Assembly (NCBI RefSeq): GCF_024438035.1
Contig: NZ_JANFQF010000035.1
Span: 1-32,747 of the forward strand
DNA: 32,747 bases
From: Rhodococcus tibetensis
Lineage (GTDB): Bacteria > Actinomycetota > Actinomycetes > Mycobacteriales > Mycobacteriaceae
Reading direction: 5' to 3'
Under the pieces are notes generated by a model that did no database searches, had not been told where the DNA came from, and saw nothing but the letters and a program-made list of their open reading frames with translations. Below, one piece after another: positions 25,534 to 32,672 of this stretch (positions are counted from its first letter, which is position 1; the number at the start of each line of letters is the position of its first letter). The translations under genes and the position numbers were made by a program.

Positions 25534-25941
25534 TCAGTCGAGTGCGGCGAACAACTCGCGGCAGGCACTCTCACACCGCCGGCACGCCGTAGCGCAGACC
25601 GTGCAGTGCTCGTGCATCGATGCGTGCTCGGCGCACCGATCTCCGCATGACTTGCACGCTGTGACACACGTTTCGAGGATCGCCGCCGTGAGATCGGGGT
25701 CGAAGCCGGTGTGGCGGGAGAGCACCCGCCCCGTGGTCTCGCAGATGTCGGCGCAGTCGAGGTTGGTGCGAATGCAGGTGGTCAGGTCGGCCACCGCCGG
25801 CTCACTCAGACACGCATCGGCGCAGGCCGTGCAGGTCTGCGCGCATGAGGTACACGCCTCGATGCAGGCGACCAGTTTCGCGTTGTCGATGTGCCCCAGA
25901 TCTTTCGGATAGCTGTCGAGCATCTTCTGGGCTGTGCTCAC
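25534..25941 (-). CDS. Csp-type four-helix copper storage protein
   Basis: 135 residues from GTG 25941, with GGGAG upstream. 18 Cys are spaced along helices in CxxC and CxxxC steps (ACIEACTSCAQTCTACADAC, CADIC, CVTACKSCGDRC, CTVCATACRRCESAC), the pattern of the four-helix-bundle copper storage proteins (Csp, DUF326). No signal peptide is seen, so it belongs with the cytosolic Csp3 form, which stores many Cu(I) ions inside the bundle. It is first in a minus-strand unit with DUF305, HMA and CopB genes. It is divergent from an ArsR regulator, with a 12-bp palindrome between. Confidence 0.9.
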   Translation of the reverse strand: MSTAQKMLDSYPKDLGHIDNAKLVACIEACTSCAQTCTACADACLSEPAVADLTTCIRTNLDCADICETTGRVLSRHTGFDPDLTAAILETCVTACKSCGDRCAEHASMHEHCTVCATACRRCESACRELFAALD

Positions 25942-26013
25942 GATGACTCCCTTTTCGTGAAGGGGCATGTCGGCGGCGGAAGCCGCTGAAACAACGTCGG
26001 CCCCGTCACCCTA

Positions 26014-26037
26014 TACCCGTAAACCCGTACGGGTAAA
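26014..26037. promoter_or_regulatory. palindrome between the csp and arsR-type genes
   Basis: ACCCGTACGGGT (26023–26034) is a perfect 12-bp palindrome flanked by AAA on the right, with a further TACCCGTAAA copy directly to the left (26014–26023). It lies 82 bases before the csp start and 52 bases before the ArsR-type start, so it may serve both. The ATACCC end also resembles the CsoR-type sites further right, so the binding protein is uncertain. Confidence 0.55.
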
Positions 26038-26085
26038 CAGTCGGTCGGGCCGCGGGGCGGGTGTGTCGTGGGTCAGAATGGGTGC

Positions 26086-26478
26086 ATGAGTCACGCGTCC
26101 ATTGCCGAGGGGCACCCGGTCGATCCGGAGCGGGTGGCGCATGCCCGTGAGCGGTTGCTCAGCCGCGACGACGCCGCCCGGTTGAGCAGCATTTTGAGTC
26201 TGCTCGCCGACCCCACCCGGACTCGGGTGATTTACGCCCTCGATGTGGCCGAGGAACTGTGTGTGGGCGACATCGCCCTGACCCTCGACCTCGGCGAGGA
26301 CGCCGTCGGCTACGCCCTGCGGATCCTGCGCACCGCCGGAATGGTCACCCGCCGTAAAGCGGGCCGCACCGTCTATTACCGTCTCGCCGACGGGTTTCCG
26401 GAACCCTTGCGGATGCATTGCCTGCGCCGCCTCGTCGAGATTTCCGACGAGAACGCCGGGGTGGACGACGACGACTGA
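26086..26478 (+). CDS. ArsR/SmtB family metal-sensing repressor
   Basis: 130 residues from ATG 26086; a GTG at 26068 is possible and neither has a clear ribosome site. Winged helix: LSSILSLLADPTRTRVIYALDVAEELCVGDIALTLDLGEDAVGYALRILRTAGMVTRRKAGRTVYYRLADG. ELCVGD keeps one Cys of the classical ELCVCD metal box, and MHCLRRL supplies a second Cys in the C-terminal helix. This pattern recalls CmtR-like sensors, which use a three-Cys site, but only two candidate Cys are seen. Divergent from the csp–DUF305–HMA–copB unit and likely its regulator. Confidence 0.85.
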   Translation: MSHASIAEGHPVDPERVAHARERLLSRDDAARLSSILSLLADPTRTRVIYALDVAEELCVGDIALTLDLGEDAVGYALRILRTAGMVTRRKAGRTVYYRLADGFPEPLRMHCLRRLVEISDENAGVDDDD

Positions 26479-26504
26479 CACCGGGCGGGCCGGTACCGGT
26501 GTTT

Positions 26505-26846
26505 TTAGGAGCGGACGAGGCGGGCGATCGCATCGGTGGCCTCTTTGATCTTCGCCTCCGCTTCGGGACCGCCGGCGACGGCGGCGTCGACCACGCAGTG
26601 ACTGATGTGGTCTTCGAGCAGTCCCATGGCCACCGCCTGCAAGGCCTTGGTCATCGCGGAGACCTGGGTGAGGATGTCGATGCAGTACTTGTCTTCCTCG
26701 ACCATCCGCTGCAGTCCGCGGGCCTGGCCTTCGATGCGCCTGAGGCGCTTGAGGTAGGCGTCCTTTTCGGTGATGTAACCGTGCGCGGCGTGGTCATGGC
26801 CGTCGGTCTCGGCAGGTGCCTGGGTGGCCGCGGGAGTGGTGGCCAT
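26505..26846 (-). CDS. csoR: CsoR-type copper-sensing repressor
   Basis: 113 residues from ATG 26846, with GGAGGA upstream. After a His-containing N-terminus (DGHDHAAHG) comes the CsoR/RcnR helical core: KRLRRIEGQARGLQRMVEEDKYCIDILTQVSAMTKALQAVAMGLLEDHISHCV. Cys in KYCIDI, His in EDHISH and Cys in SHCV match the Cu(I) ligands Cys-His-Cys of CsoR. When copper binds, CsoR leaves its operator. A 17-bp site of the expected type (26891–26907) lies 45 bases upstream, suggesting autoregulation. Downstream of copA and a possible small ORF on the same strand. Confidence 0.92.
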   Translation of the reverse strand: MATTPAATQAPAETDGHDHAAHGYITEKDAYLKRLRRIEGQARGLQRMVEEDKYCIDILTQVSAMTKALQAVAMGLLEDHISHCVVDAAVAGGPEAEAKIKEATDAIARLVRS

Positions 26847-26869
26847 GGTGTCCTCCTGGAATCCGAGTG

Positions 26870-27037
26870 TCATGCCGAGCACCCCCGATTATGCCCGCCC
26901 GGGGTATCCGGGGCGGGGTGCGGGCCGTCGACCCGGCGGCCGATCGCCGACGCGGCGCACATCACCGCGCACCGGGCCACCGCCCGGGTCGCCGGGTGTC
27001 GGGTGATTCGCGCCAACGACGTTGTCACCGAGGACAT
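26870..27037 (-). CDS. possible 55-residue small protein between copA and csoR
   Basis: ATG 27037 has AAGGAG at a good distance (eight bases). The product has a basic first half (ARITRHPATRAVARCAVMCAASAIGRR) and a Pro/Gly/His tail with a last Cys (GGHNRGCSA); three Cys in all. No domain is recognised. The 3' end overlaps the CsoR-type site upstream of csoR, so part of this frame is regulatory DNA. It lies between copA and csoR on the same strand. The only support is the start signal and the gap it fills. Confidence 0.4.
   Translation of the reverse strand: MSSVTTSLARITRHPATRAVARCAVMCAASAIGRRVDGPHPAPDTPGGHNRGCSA
26891..26907. promoter_or_regulatory. CsoR-type site upstream of csoR
   Basis: ATGCCCGCCCGGGGTAT; in the reverse sense ATACCCCGGGCGGGCAT. 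It matches the ATACCCC-N6-G..AT layout of the sites at 30703, 30980 and 31167. It is 45 bases upstream of csoR and probably autoregulatory. Confidence 0.55.
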
Positions 27038-27141
27038 GGCCGGTCTCCTTCCGGGGACTGCACATGGATGAAAGGGTGCGGGGGTGGGCGGGCGCCTGCA
27101 CGCCCCGCTCACCCCCGGCCTGCTGGATGCGTTTCCTGCGG

Positions 27142-29410
27142 TTATCCGGTGAGGGACCGGAACCGGCGCAGCCGCAGGCTGTTGCTGACCACGAACACCG
27201 ACGAGAACGCCATCGCCGCACCGGCGAGCATCGGGTTGAGCAGCCCGGCCGCGGCCAGGGGCAGGGCGGCGACGTTGTAGGCGAAGGCCCAGAACAGGTT
27301 GCCCTTGATGGTGCCCAACGTCTTGCGGGCCAACCGGATCGCATCCGCGGCGGCGCGGAGGTCACCGCGCACCAAGGTCAGGTCACTGGCCTCGATCGCG
27401 ACGTCGGTGCCGGTGCCCATCGCCAGACCGAGGTCGGCCTGCGCCAGGGCGGCGGCGTCGTTGACACCGTCGCCGACCATCGCGACGACCTTGCCCTGAT
27501 CCTGCAGCCGTTTGACGACGTCCACCTTGCCGGAGGGCAGTACTTCAGCGATCACCTCGTCGATACCGACCTGGTCGGCGATCGCCCGGGCGGCCGCGGT
27601 GTTGTCGCCGGTGAGCATGATCGGCGTCAGGCCCAACTTTCGCAGCTGCCCGATCGCCTCGGCCGAGGTGGCCTTGACGGCGTCGGCGACGACGAGCACG
27701 GCGCGGGCCCGCCCGTCCCAGCCGACCGCGACGGCGGTCTTGCCTTCGGCTTCGGCTTCACTCATGGCCGCCTCGAGCCCCTGGGGTAGGTGCTGCGCCC
27801 AGTCGGCGAGCAGCCGGGCCCGGCCGACGATCACCGCGTGCTCGTCGATCATGCCCTGCACCCCGAGGCCTTCGATGTTGGCGAACTGTTCCGCCGTCGG
27901 CAGGGCGCCGACCTTGTCCCGGGCGCCCTTGGCGATGGCCGCGGCGATGGGGTGCTCGGAGGAATCCTCGAGCGCGCCGGCCAGGCGCAGCACCTGCGTG
28001 GCGTCTTCGCCGTCGGCGGTGATCACATCGAGCAGGGTCATCTTGCCGGTGGTGACGGTACCGGTCTTGTCGAGCACCACGGTGTCGACACGGCGGGTCG
28101 ACTCGAGGACCTCGGGCCCCTTGATCAGGATGCCGAGCTGGGCGCCGCGGCCGGTGCCGACCATCAGTGCGGTCGGGGTGGCCAGGCCGAGGGCGCAGGG
28201 GCAGGCGATGATCAACACGGCGACGGCGGCGGTGAACGCGGCTGCGATGCCGCCGCCGGTGCCGATCCAGAAGCCGAGGGTCGCCACCGACAGGGCGATG
28301 ACGATCGGAACGAAGATCCCGGAGATCTTGTCGGCCAACCGTTGCGCCTGGGCTTTCCCCGTCTGGGCGTCTTCGACGAGTTTCGCCATCTGCGCGAGCT
28401 GGGTGTCCGACCCGATGCGGGTCGCGCGCACGGTGATCCGGCCGCCGACGTTGACGGTGGCGCCCACGACCTGGTCATCGGGTCCGACCTCGACGGGCAC
28501 GGATTCGCCGGTCAGCATCGACGCGTCCACCGCGGAGGAGCCGTCGGTGACCACACCGTCGGTGGCGATCTTCTCCCCGGGGCGGACAACGAACTCGTCA
28601 CCGACGGCCAGTTGATCGGTGGGAATGCGCTGCTCGACACCGCCGCGCAGGACGGAGACCTCCTTGGCACCGAGTTCGAGCAGGGCGCACAGGGCGGCAC
28701 CGGCGCGCCGCTTGGAGCGGGCCTCGAAGTAGCGGCCAGCGAGGATGAAGGTGGTCACTCCCGCGGCGGCCTCGAGGTAGATGTTGCCGGCGCCGTCGCT
28801 GCGGGAGATGGTCAGCTCGAACGGGTGCGTCATGCCCGGCATTCCCGGCGGTGCCCCAGAACAGGGCGTACAGCGACCAGCCCAGGGCGGCGAGGGTGCC
28901 CATCGAGATGAGGGTGTCCATCGTGGAGGTCCCGTGCCGCAGGTTGGTGAAGGCGGCCTTGTGAAACGGCCACGCCCCCCACACCACCACCGGGGCGGCG
29001 AGGGTGAGCGAAAGCCACTGCCAGTTGGTGAACTGCAGCGCCGGAACCATGGCCATCGCGATCACCGGCACACTGAGCACCAGCGAGACGAGCAGGCGTT
29101 GACGCAGCGCGGCGGTCGGGTCTGGCTCCGTGGCAGGGCCGGCGAGGTCGGCATCGGCGGCGGCGGAGGGCGGCGCCGGGACCTTGGCGGTGTAGCCGGC
29201 CTGCTCGACGGTGGCCACGAGATCCTCGGTCGACACAGCACCGACGTAGTTCACCCGCGCCTTCTCGGTGGCGTAGTTCACCGTGGCGGTGACGCCGTCG
29301 AGCTTGTTGAGCTTGCGCTCGATCCGATTCGCGCACGAGGCGCAGGTCATGCCACCAATTTCGAGCTCGACCTGGCCGTCGGCGGTCGGGTGCTGCGTGA
29401 CGGGATTCAT
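27142..29410 (-). pseudogene. copA: CopA-type Cu(I)-exporting P-type ATPase, one-base frameshift
   Basis: ATG 29410 with GAGGAGGAA upstream. An N-terminal HMA domain has GMTCASC (Cys 23 and 26). Transmembrane helices follow, but after FWGTAG (about residue 189) the frame breaks. The minus strand reads GGGAATGCC at 28842–28843, and removing one A restores [14 protein letters not shown] and the second half. That half carries TGES, CPC (about 403–405, [12 protein letters not shown]), DKTGT, SEHPIA and GDGVND, and ends at 27142. The restored length is about 755 residues, normal for the P1B-1 class. As written, two partial products of 188+ and 566 residues result. Upstream lie the HVHP protein and CopZ genes, downstream csoR. 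Confidence 0.92.
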
Positions 29411-29439
29411 CGTTCCTCCTCTCGGGCGTGGTGGTTACG

Positions 29440-30387
29440 TCAGTGTCCGTGCCCGGCGGGCATCGGCTCCGGGGCGGCGGGCACCGCGGCGCCGGAACTC
29501 TGCCCGGCCGTCAGGGTGAATTCAGCGGTCCGCACCACTCCATCGTGCTGGAAGTCGAGGAACAGGCGGTAGTCGCCCGCACTCGGGGTGGTGACGACAA
29601 AGTCGATGCCCGGACCGGGTGCGGTGACCCCGTCCCCGGGATGGCCGTCCGGGTGCACGTGCAGGTAGCCGAGGTCGGCGGCCCGCAGGGCCACCAGGTG
29701 ACCGTACGCCCCGAGGTAGGGCTGCAGATCCGTGACCGGCTGCCCGCCGCGGGCCACCGACAGGGTCACCTTCGAGGCCTGACCCGGGGTGAGGGTGCCA
29801 TCGACGGTGACGGTGTACCCGTCCACCACGGTGGATGCGGCTATCGGGGGCAGGGGCTGCGGATCGTAGGAACCGGCGACCTGCAGGTCGGCGCCCAGGG
29901 TCAAACCGTCAACGCCCTCAGGGGTGAAGTCGGCGAACACCCGATACGCCCCGGCGCGGGTCAGATCGAGCGGAACGCTCCACGTTCCGGCGCTGTCGAG
30001 TACCGGATGCACATGCTGGAACCCGGCCATGTCGCGGCGCACCGCGATCAGGTGCAATTGCTTGTCGTGGCTCTCGACGTAGCGGGTGACCGGCTGCCCG
30101 TCGGCGCCCAGGATGCGGAACCGTAGTGGCACGTGCGCGCCGGCCGACACCTGCGCCGTGTCCAAGGCCAGGGTGTATCCGCTGTCGGTGACCATCAGTC
30201 CTCCAGGTATCTGATCGTAGACCGGTGCACCCGCGGTGAAACCGGGTCCGGCGTCGTGGGATGAGGTGTCGTGGGTGTCGGCCGGTGCGGGCTCCTCGGG
30301 ACCGAAGGCGGCCCCGGCCCCGAGGGCGAGCGCGAAGACCGCGGCCAGGCCGACGGTGAATCCGGCGAACTTCGACGATGCGTTCAT
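29440..30387 (-). CDS. exported protein with two HVHP His motifs
   Basis: 315 residues from ATG 30387, with AGGAG ten bases upstream. A signal or anchor helix (about 8–27) lacks a lipobox. Two related modules follow, each with HL-x-A-x-R and HVHP: HLIAVRRDMAGFQHVHP (about 112–128) and HLVALRAADLGYLHVHPDGHP (about 232–252). Beta-rich immunoglobulin-like stretches lie between them, and the tail ends GHGH. The doubled His clusters suggest extracellular metal binding. The gene lies between copZ and copA on the same strand (29 and 39-base gaps), so it is expected to be copper-induced. No named family was recognised with certainty. Confidence 0.8.
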   Translation of the reverse strand: MNASSKFAGFTVGLAAVFALALGAGAAFGPEEPAPADTHDTSSHDAGPGFTAGAPVYDQIPGGLMVTDSGYTLALDTAQVSAGAHVPLRFRILGADGQPVTRYVESHDKQLHLIAVRRDMAGFQHVHPVLDSAGTWSVPLDLTRAGAYRVFADFTPEGVDGLTLGADLQVAGSYDPQPLPPIAASTVVDGYTVTVDGTLTPGQASKVTLSVARGGQPVTDLQPYLGAYGHLVALRAADLGYLHVHPDGHPGDGVTAPGPGIDFVVTTPSAGDYRLFLDFQHDGVVRTAEFTLTAGQSSGAAVPAAPEPMPAGHGH

Positions 30388-30426
30388 CGGGGGGAATCTC
30401 CTGTCCGGGTCTCGGGTTTCGTCCGG

Positions 30427-30633
30427 TCAGCCGGCGAGCTCGTAGCCGGCCTCGTCGACGGCCTGGGCGAGCGCCGCCTGCTCGATCGGGGTGTCGGAGT
30501 CGATAGCAACCCGGCCGCTGGCGAGGTCGACATCCACGGCGGTGACTCCGGGGATGTTGCCGATCTCTTCGCGGACCGAGGAGACGCAGTGCCCGCAGGT
30601 CATTCCGGTGACGGTGACGGTGGTGGTGCTCAT
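30427..30633 (-). CDS. copZ: CopZ-type HMA copper chaperone, copy 2
   Basis: 68 residues from ATG 30633. One HMA domain with GMTCGHC (Cys about 12 and 15) and the usual order (VREEIGNIPGVTAVDVDLASGRVAIDSDTP ... AVDEAGYELAG). First gene of the copZ–HVHP protein–copA unit. It would pass Cu(I) to the HMA domain of CopA. CsoR-type sites lie 70–86 and about 125 bases upstream, so copper induction through CsoR is likely. Confidence 0.92.
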   Translation of the reverse strand: MSTTTVTVTGMTCGHCVSSVREEIGNIPGVTAVDVDLASGRVAIDSDTPIEQAALAQAVDEAGYELAG

Positions 30634-30702
30634 CGATGTTCTTCTTTCTTCGGTTCGTGCGGAGTTCGATCGAGGTCGACGTGACCCAACTTCAGATTTA
30701 CC

Positions 30703-30719
30703 ATACCCCCCTACCGTAT
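30703..30719. promoter_or_regulatory. CsoR-type operator for copZ–copA
   Basis: ATACCCCCCTACCGTAT, with arms ATAC/GTAT and a C6 run, the layout of known CsoR operators (ATACCC...GGGTAT type). It differs from the site at 30980–30996 at only two of 17 positions and lies 70 bases upstream of copZ. Confidence 0.7.
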
Positions 30720-30757
30720 GCAACAATGACCGGGCCGGACCTGTGCTCATCGGGTCT

Positions 30758-30774
30758 ATACCCCCTGGGAGTGT
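30758..30774. promoter_or_regulatory. weaker CsoR-type site
   Basis: ATACCCCCTGGGAGTGT keeps the left half ATACCCC and a G3 run but not the right TAT. It may be a secondary site of the copZ promoter. Confidence 0.35.
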
Positions 30775-30979
30775 TCTCGAAATTCCGGCGGTGACGCCGC
30801 GGGGGAGGGGGTGCCGACGCGAGCAACGAGGGCAGCGCTGGACCGTGGGGTTTCGTCGGGGGCCAAATGATTCGCGCGAGACACCCCGCCGACCGTTCGC
30901 CTGGCGTGTGCGGTTCGCCCCGCTTGCGAACGGAATACCCTCAGCGACTCCGGGACGACCATCTCTTGCGCAGCGTACT

Positions 30980-30996
30980 ATACCCCCCTATGGTAT
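30980..30996. promoter_or_regulatory. CsoR-type operator for the small Cys ORF and MFS gene
   Basis: ATACCCCCCTATGGTAT has a complete ATACC/GGTAT dyad around a C/T-rich centre. It matches the copZ site at 15 of 17 positions. It lies 40 bases before the small ORF at 31036, the place expected for a repressor-controlled promoter. Confidence 0.7.
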
Positions 30997-31035
30997 CAAC
31001 AATCACGAGGTGCCGAGCGGCTAGGAGGAGCAGTG

Positions 31036-31128
31036 ATGTGCACAGAAGGTGATTTTCTACCCGAAAGATTCAGCGACACCGTGATATTTACGGCCGGCTG
31101 TGGGCCGAGGCTTCGATGTTGCGGATAG
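31036..31128 (+). CDS. possible 30-residue Cys-containing peptide
   Basis: A very strong GGAGGAG lies five bases before ATG 31036. The frame codes for 30 residues beginning MCTEGDFLPERF and ending GCGPRLRCCG, with Cys at 2, 22, 28 and 29. It starts 40 bases after a CsoR-type site and ends 67 bases before the transporter start. It could be a small copper-binding peptide, by analogy with MymT of M. tuberculosis (not similar in sequence), or a leader peptide whose Cys codons tune the next gene. Too short for family assignment. The ribosome site and operator are the main support. Confidence 0.5.
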   Translation: MCTEGDFLPERFSDTVIFTAGCGPRLRCCG

Positions 31129-31166
31129 GCGCGCCACCGCACTCGTCATCGTTCACCCCACGATAA

Positions 31167-31183
31167 ATACCCCGTACCGGTAA
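31167..31183. promoter_or_regulatory. CsoR-like site overlapping the transporter ribosome site
   Basis: ATACCCCGTACCGGTAA has the ATACCCC half and an imperfect GGTA end. It overlaps the start of the AAGGA ribosome site of the DHA2 gene. Its position just before the start codon is unusual for an operator, so it may be fortuitous. Confidence 0.4.
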
Positions 31184-31195
31184 GGAATGATCGTC

Positions 31196-32623
31196 ATGTC
31201 TACTCAGGCACCATCCACACGCAAGTGGTGGGCGCTGGCGCTGATCGCCGCAGCCCAATTCATGGTCATCATGGACACCTCCATCATCGGCATCGCGCTA
31301 CCGAAAATGCAGACCGACCTCGGTTTCTCCCAGGAGAACCTGACCTGGGTGTTCAACGCCTATGTCATCGCCTTCGGTGGACTTCTCCTGCTCGGTGGAC
31401 GCCTGTCCGACCTGTGGGGCGCCAGACGCATCTTCGCCACCGGCTGGCTGGTTCTGCTGGCCGGATCGATCACCGCCGGCGCCGCCGGGAACGTCGGCAC
31501 CGAACTGGCCGGACGCGCCGTCCAAGGCGCCGGGGCCGCACTGATCGCACCCTCGGCGCTGACCCTGCTGATGATGCTGTTCGGTTCCACCCAGCAGGAA
31601 TTGACCAAGGCCCTCGCCGTCTACGGCGCCGCCGCACCCGCCGGCGGCACCGCCGGTGTGTTTCTCGGTGGGGTGATCACCGAATACCTCAGCTGGCCAT
31701 GGGTGTTCTACATCAACATCCCCATCGCGATCATCGCCCTCGCCGCGACACCGCTGCTGATGCCCAATGCCCCCGCCCGATCCGGTTCGATCGACATCCT
31801 CGGCGCTCTGACGGTCACCGCCGGCCTGGCGCTCGCCGTCTACTCCATCGTCCGGGCCCCCGAGGTCGGCTGGGGTGCGGGTCAGACCTGGGGGTACCTC
31901 GCCGCGTCGGCGGTGCTGCTGGCCGCGTTCGTGCTGATTCAGTCCCGGCGCCGCGCACCCCTGATGCGTCTGGGAATCTTCACCGCCCCTAACCTTGCCG
32001 CAGCGAACCTCGCCCAGTTGCTGCTCGGTGCGGCGTGGATCCCGATGTGGTTCTTCCTGAACCTGTACCTGCAGCAGGTCCTGGGGTACAGCGCATTCCC
32101 TGCCGGCGCAGCGCTACTGCCGATGACCACATTGATCATGCTCGGCATGATCGTGGTCGCGCCGCGGGCGATGCAGAGGTTCGGGGCGAAACCGATGATC
32201 GTGACCGGTCTGATCGTGCTCGCGGCAGGTCTCGGGTGGATGGCCTTGGTCCGGTCCACCGGGAACTTCTGGGTCGACGTGCTGCCGGCGTCCCTCGTGG
32301 CAGCGGCAGGGATGTCGCTCGCCTTCATTCCCTCGCTGGGCACGGCGATCTCCGCCGCCCGACCGGAGGAGGGCGGGTTGGCGTCGGGCATCGTCAACGT
32401 CAGCTACCAGGTCGGCTCCGCGCTCGGTCTGGCGGCCATGACGGCAGTCGCCGCCTCGTTTGGGGCCAACCAGATCGGCGATCTGCCCGAGTTGACGAAC
32501 GGATTCTCTGCCGCCTTCCTCGGTGCCGCCGTCATCGCCCTGGCCGGTGCCGGGGTCACCGCGGTGTCGATGCGTACACCGAAGACGCAACCGGACCTCA
32601 CCCCGGAAACGGCGCTGAACTAA
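31196..32623 (+). CDS. DHA2-family (EmrB/QacA-like) 14-helix MFS transporter
   Basis: 475 residues from ATG 31196, chosen because AAGGA lies nine bases upstream; ATG 31187 directly abuts that AAGGA. About 14 hydrophobic segments. The DHA2 signatures are present: QFMVIMDTSIIGIALPKMQTDL (helix 1 motif with Asp), WVFNAYVIAFGGLLLLGGRLSDLWGARRIF (motif A), GRAVQGAGAALIAPSALTLL, and AAAPAGGTAGVFLGGVITEYLSWPWVFYINIPI (motif C and following). The family exports drugs and other organic compounds with protons. Copper transport is not established for it; the context suggests co-regulation with copper genes through CsoR-type sites. Ends just before a hairpin terminator. Confidence 0.92.
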   Translation: MSTQAPSTRKWWALALIAAAQFMVIMDTSIIGIALPKMQTDLGFSQENLTWVFNAYVIAFGGLLLLGGRLSDLWGARRIFATGWLVLLAGSITAGAAGNVGTELAGRAVQGAGAALIAPSALTLLMMLFGSTQQELTKALAVYGAAAPAGGTAGVFLGGVITEYLSWPWVFYINIPIAIIALAATPLLMPNAPARSGSIDILGALTVTAGLALAVYSIVRAPEVGWGAGQTWGYLAASAVLLAAFVLIQSRRRAPLMRLGIFTAPNLAAANLAQLLLGAAWIPMWFFLNLYLQQVLGYSAFPAGAALLPMTTLIMLGMIVVAPRAMQRFGAKPMIVTGLIVLAAGLGWMALVRSTGNFWVDVLPASLVAAAGMSLAFIPSLGTAISAARPEEGGLASGIVNVSYQVGSALGLAAMTAVAASFGANQIGDLPELTNGFSAAFLGAAVIALAGAGVTAVSMRTPKTQPDLTPETALN

Positions 32624-32637
32624 CTGCCGCAATCGCT

Positions 32638-32672
32638 CTGGTGGGATTCGGCAACCGTCCGAATCCCACCAG
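32638..32672 (+). terminator. hairpin terminator after the DHA2 transporter
   Basis: CTGGTGGGATTCGG and CCGAATCCCACCAG form a perfect 14-bp stem around a seven-base loop, 15 bases after the stop. The strongest terminator-like structure in the window. It closes the plus-strand unit; the last 75 bases hold no gene. Confidence 0.85.

Larger units (their letters stand above)
30634..31035. other. divergent promoter region with CsoR-type sites
   Basis: About 400 bases between copZ (minus) and the small Cys ORF (plus). No gene is supported: a minus-strand frame at 30756–30962 lacks a ribosome site and any domain. The region carries two strong 17-bp CsoR-type sites (30703–30719 and 30980–30996), near copZ and near the plus-strand ORF, and a weaker one at 30758–30774. 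Confidence 0.6.

Noticed and set aside
30756..30962. A minus-strand small gene in the copZ promoter region
   Set aside because: No ribosome site and no recognisable sequence. The stretch lies between two operator sites and is probably non-coding.
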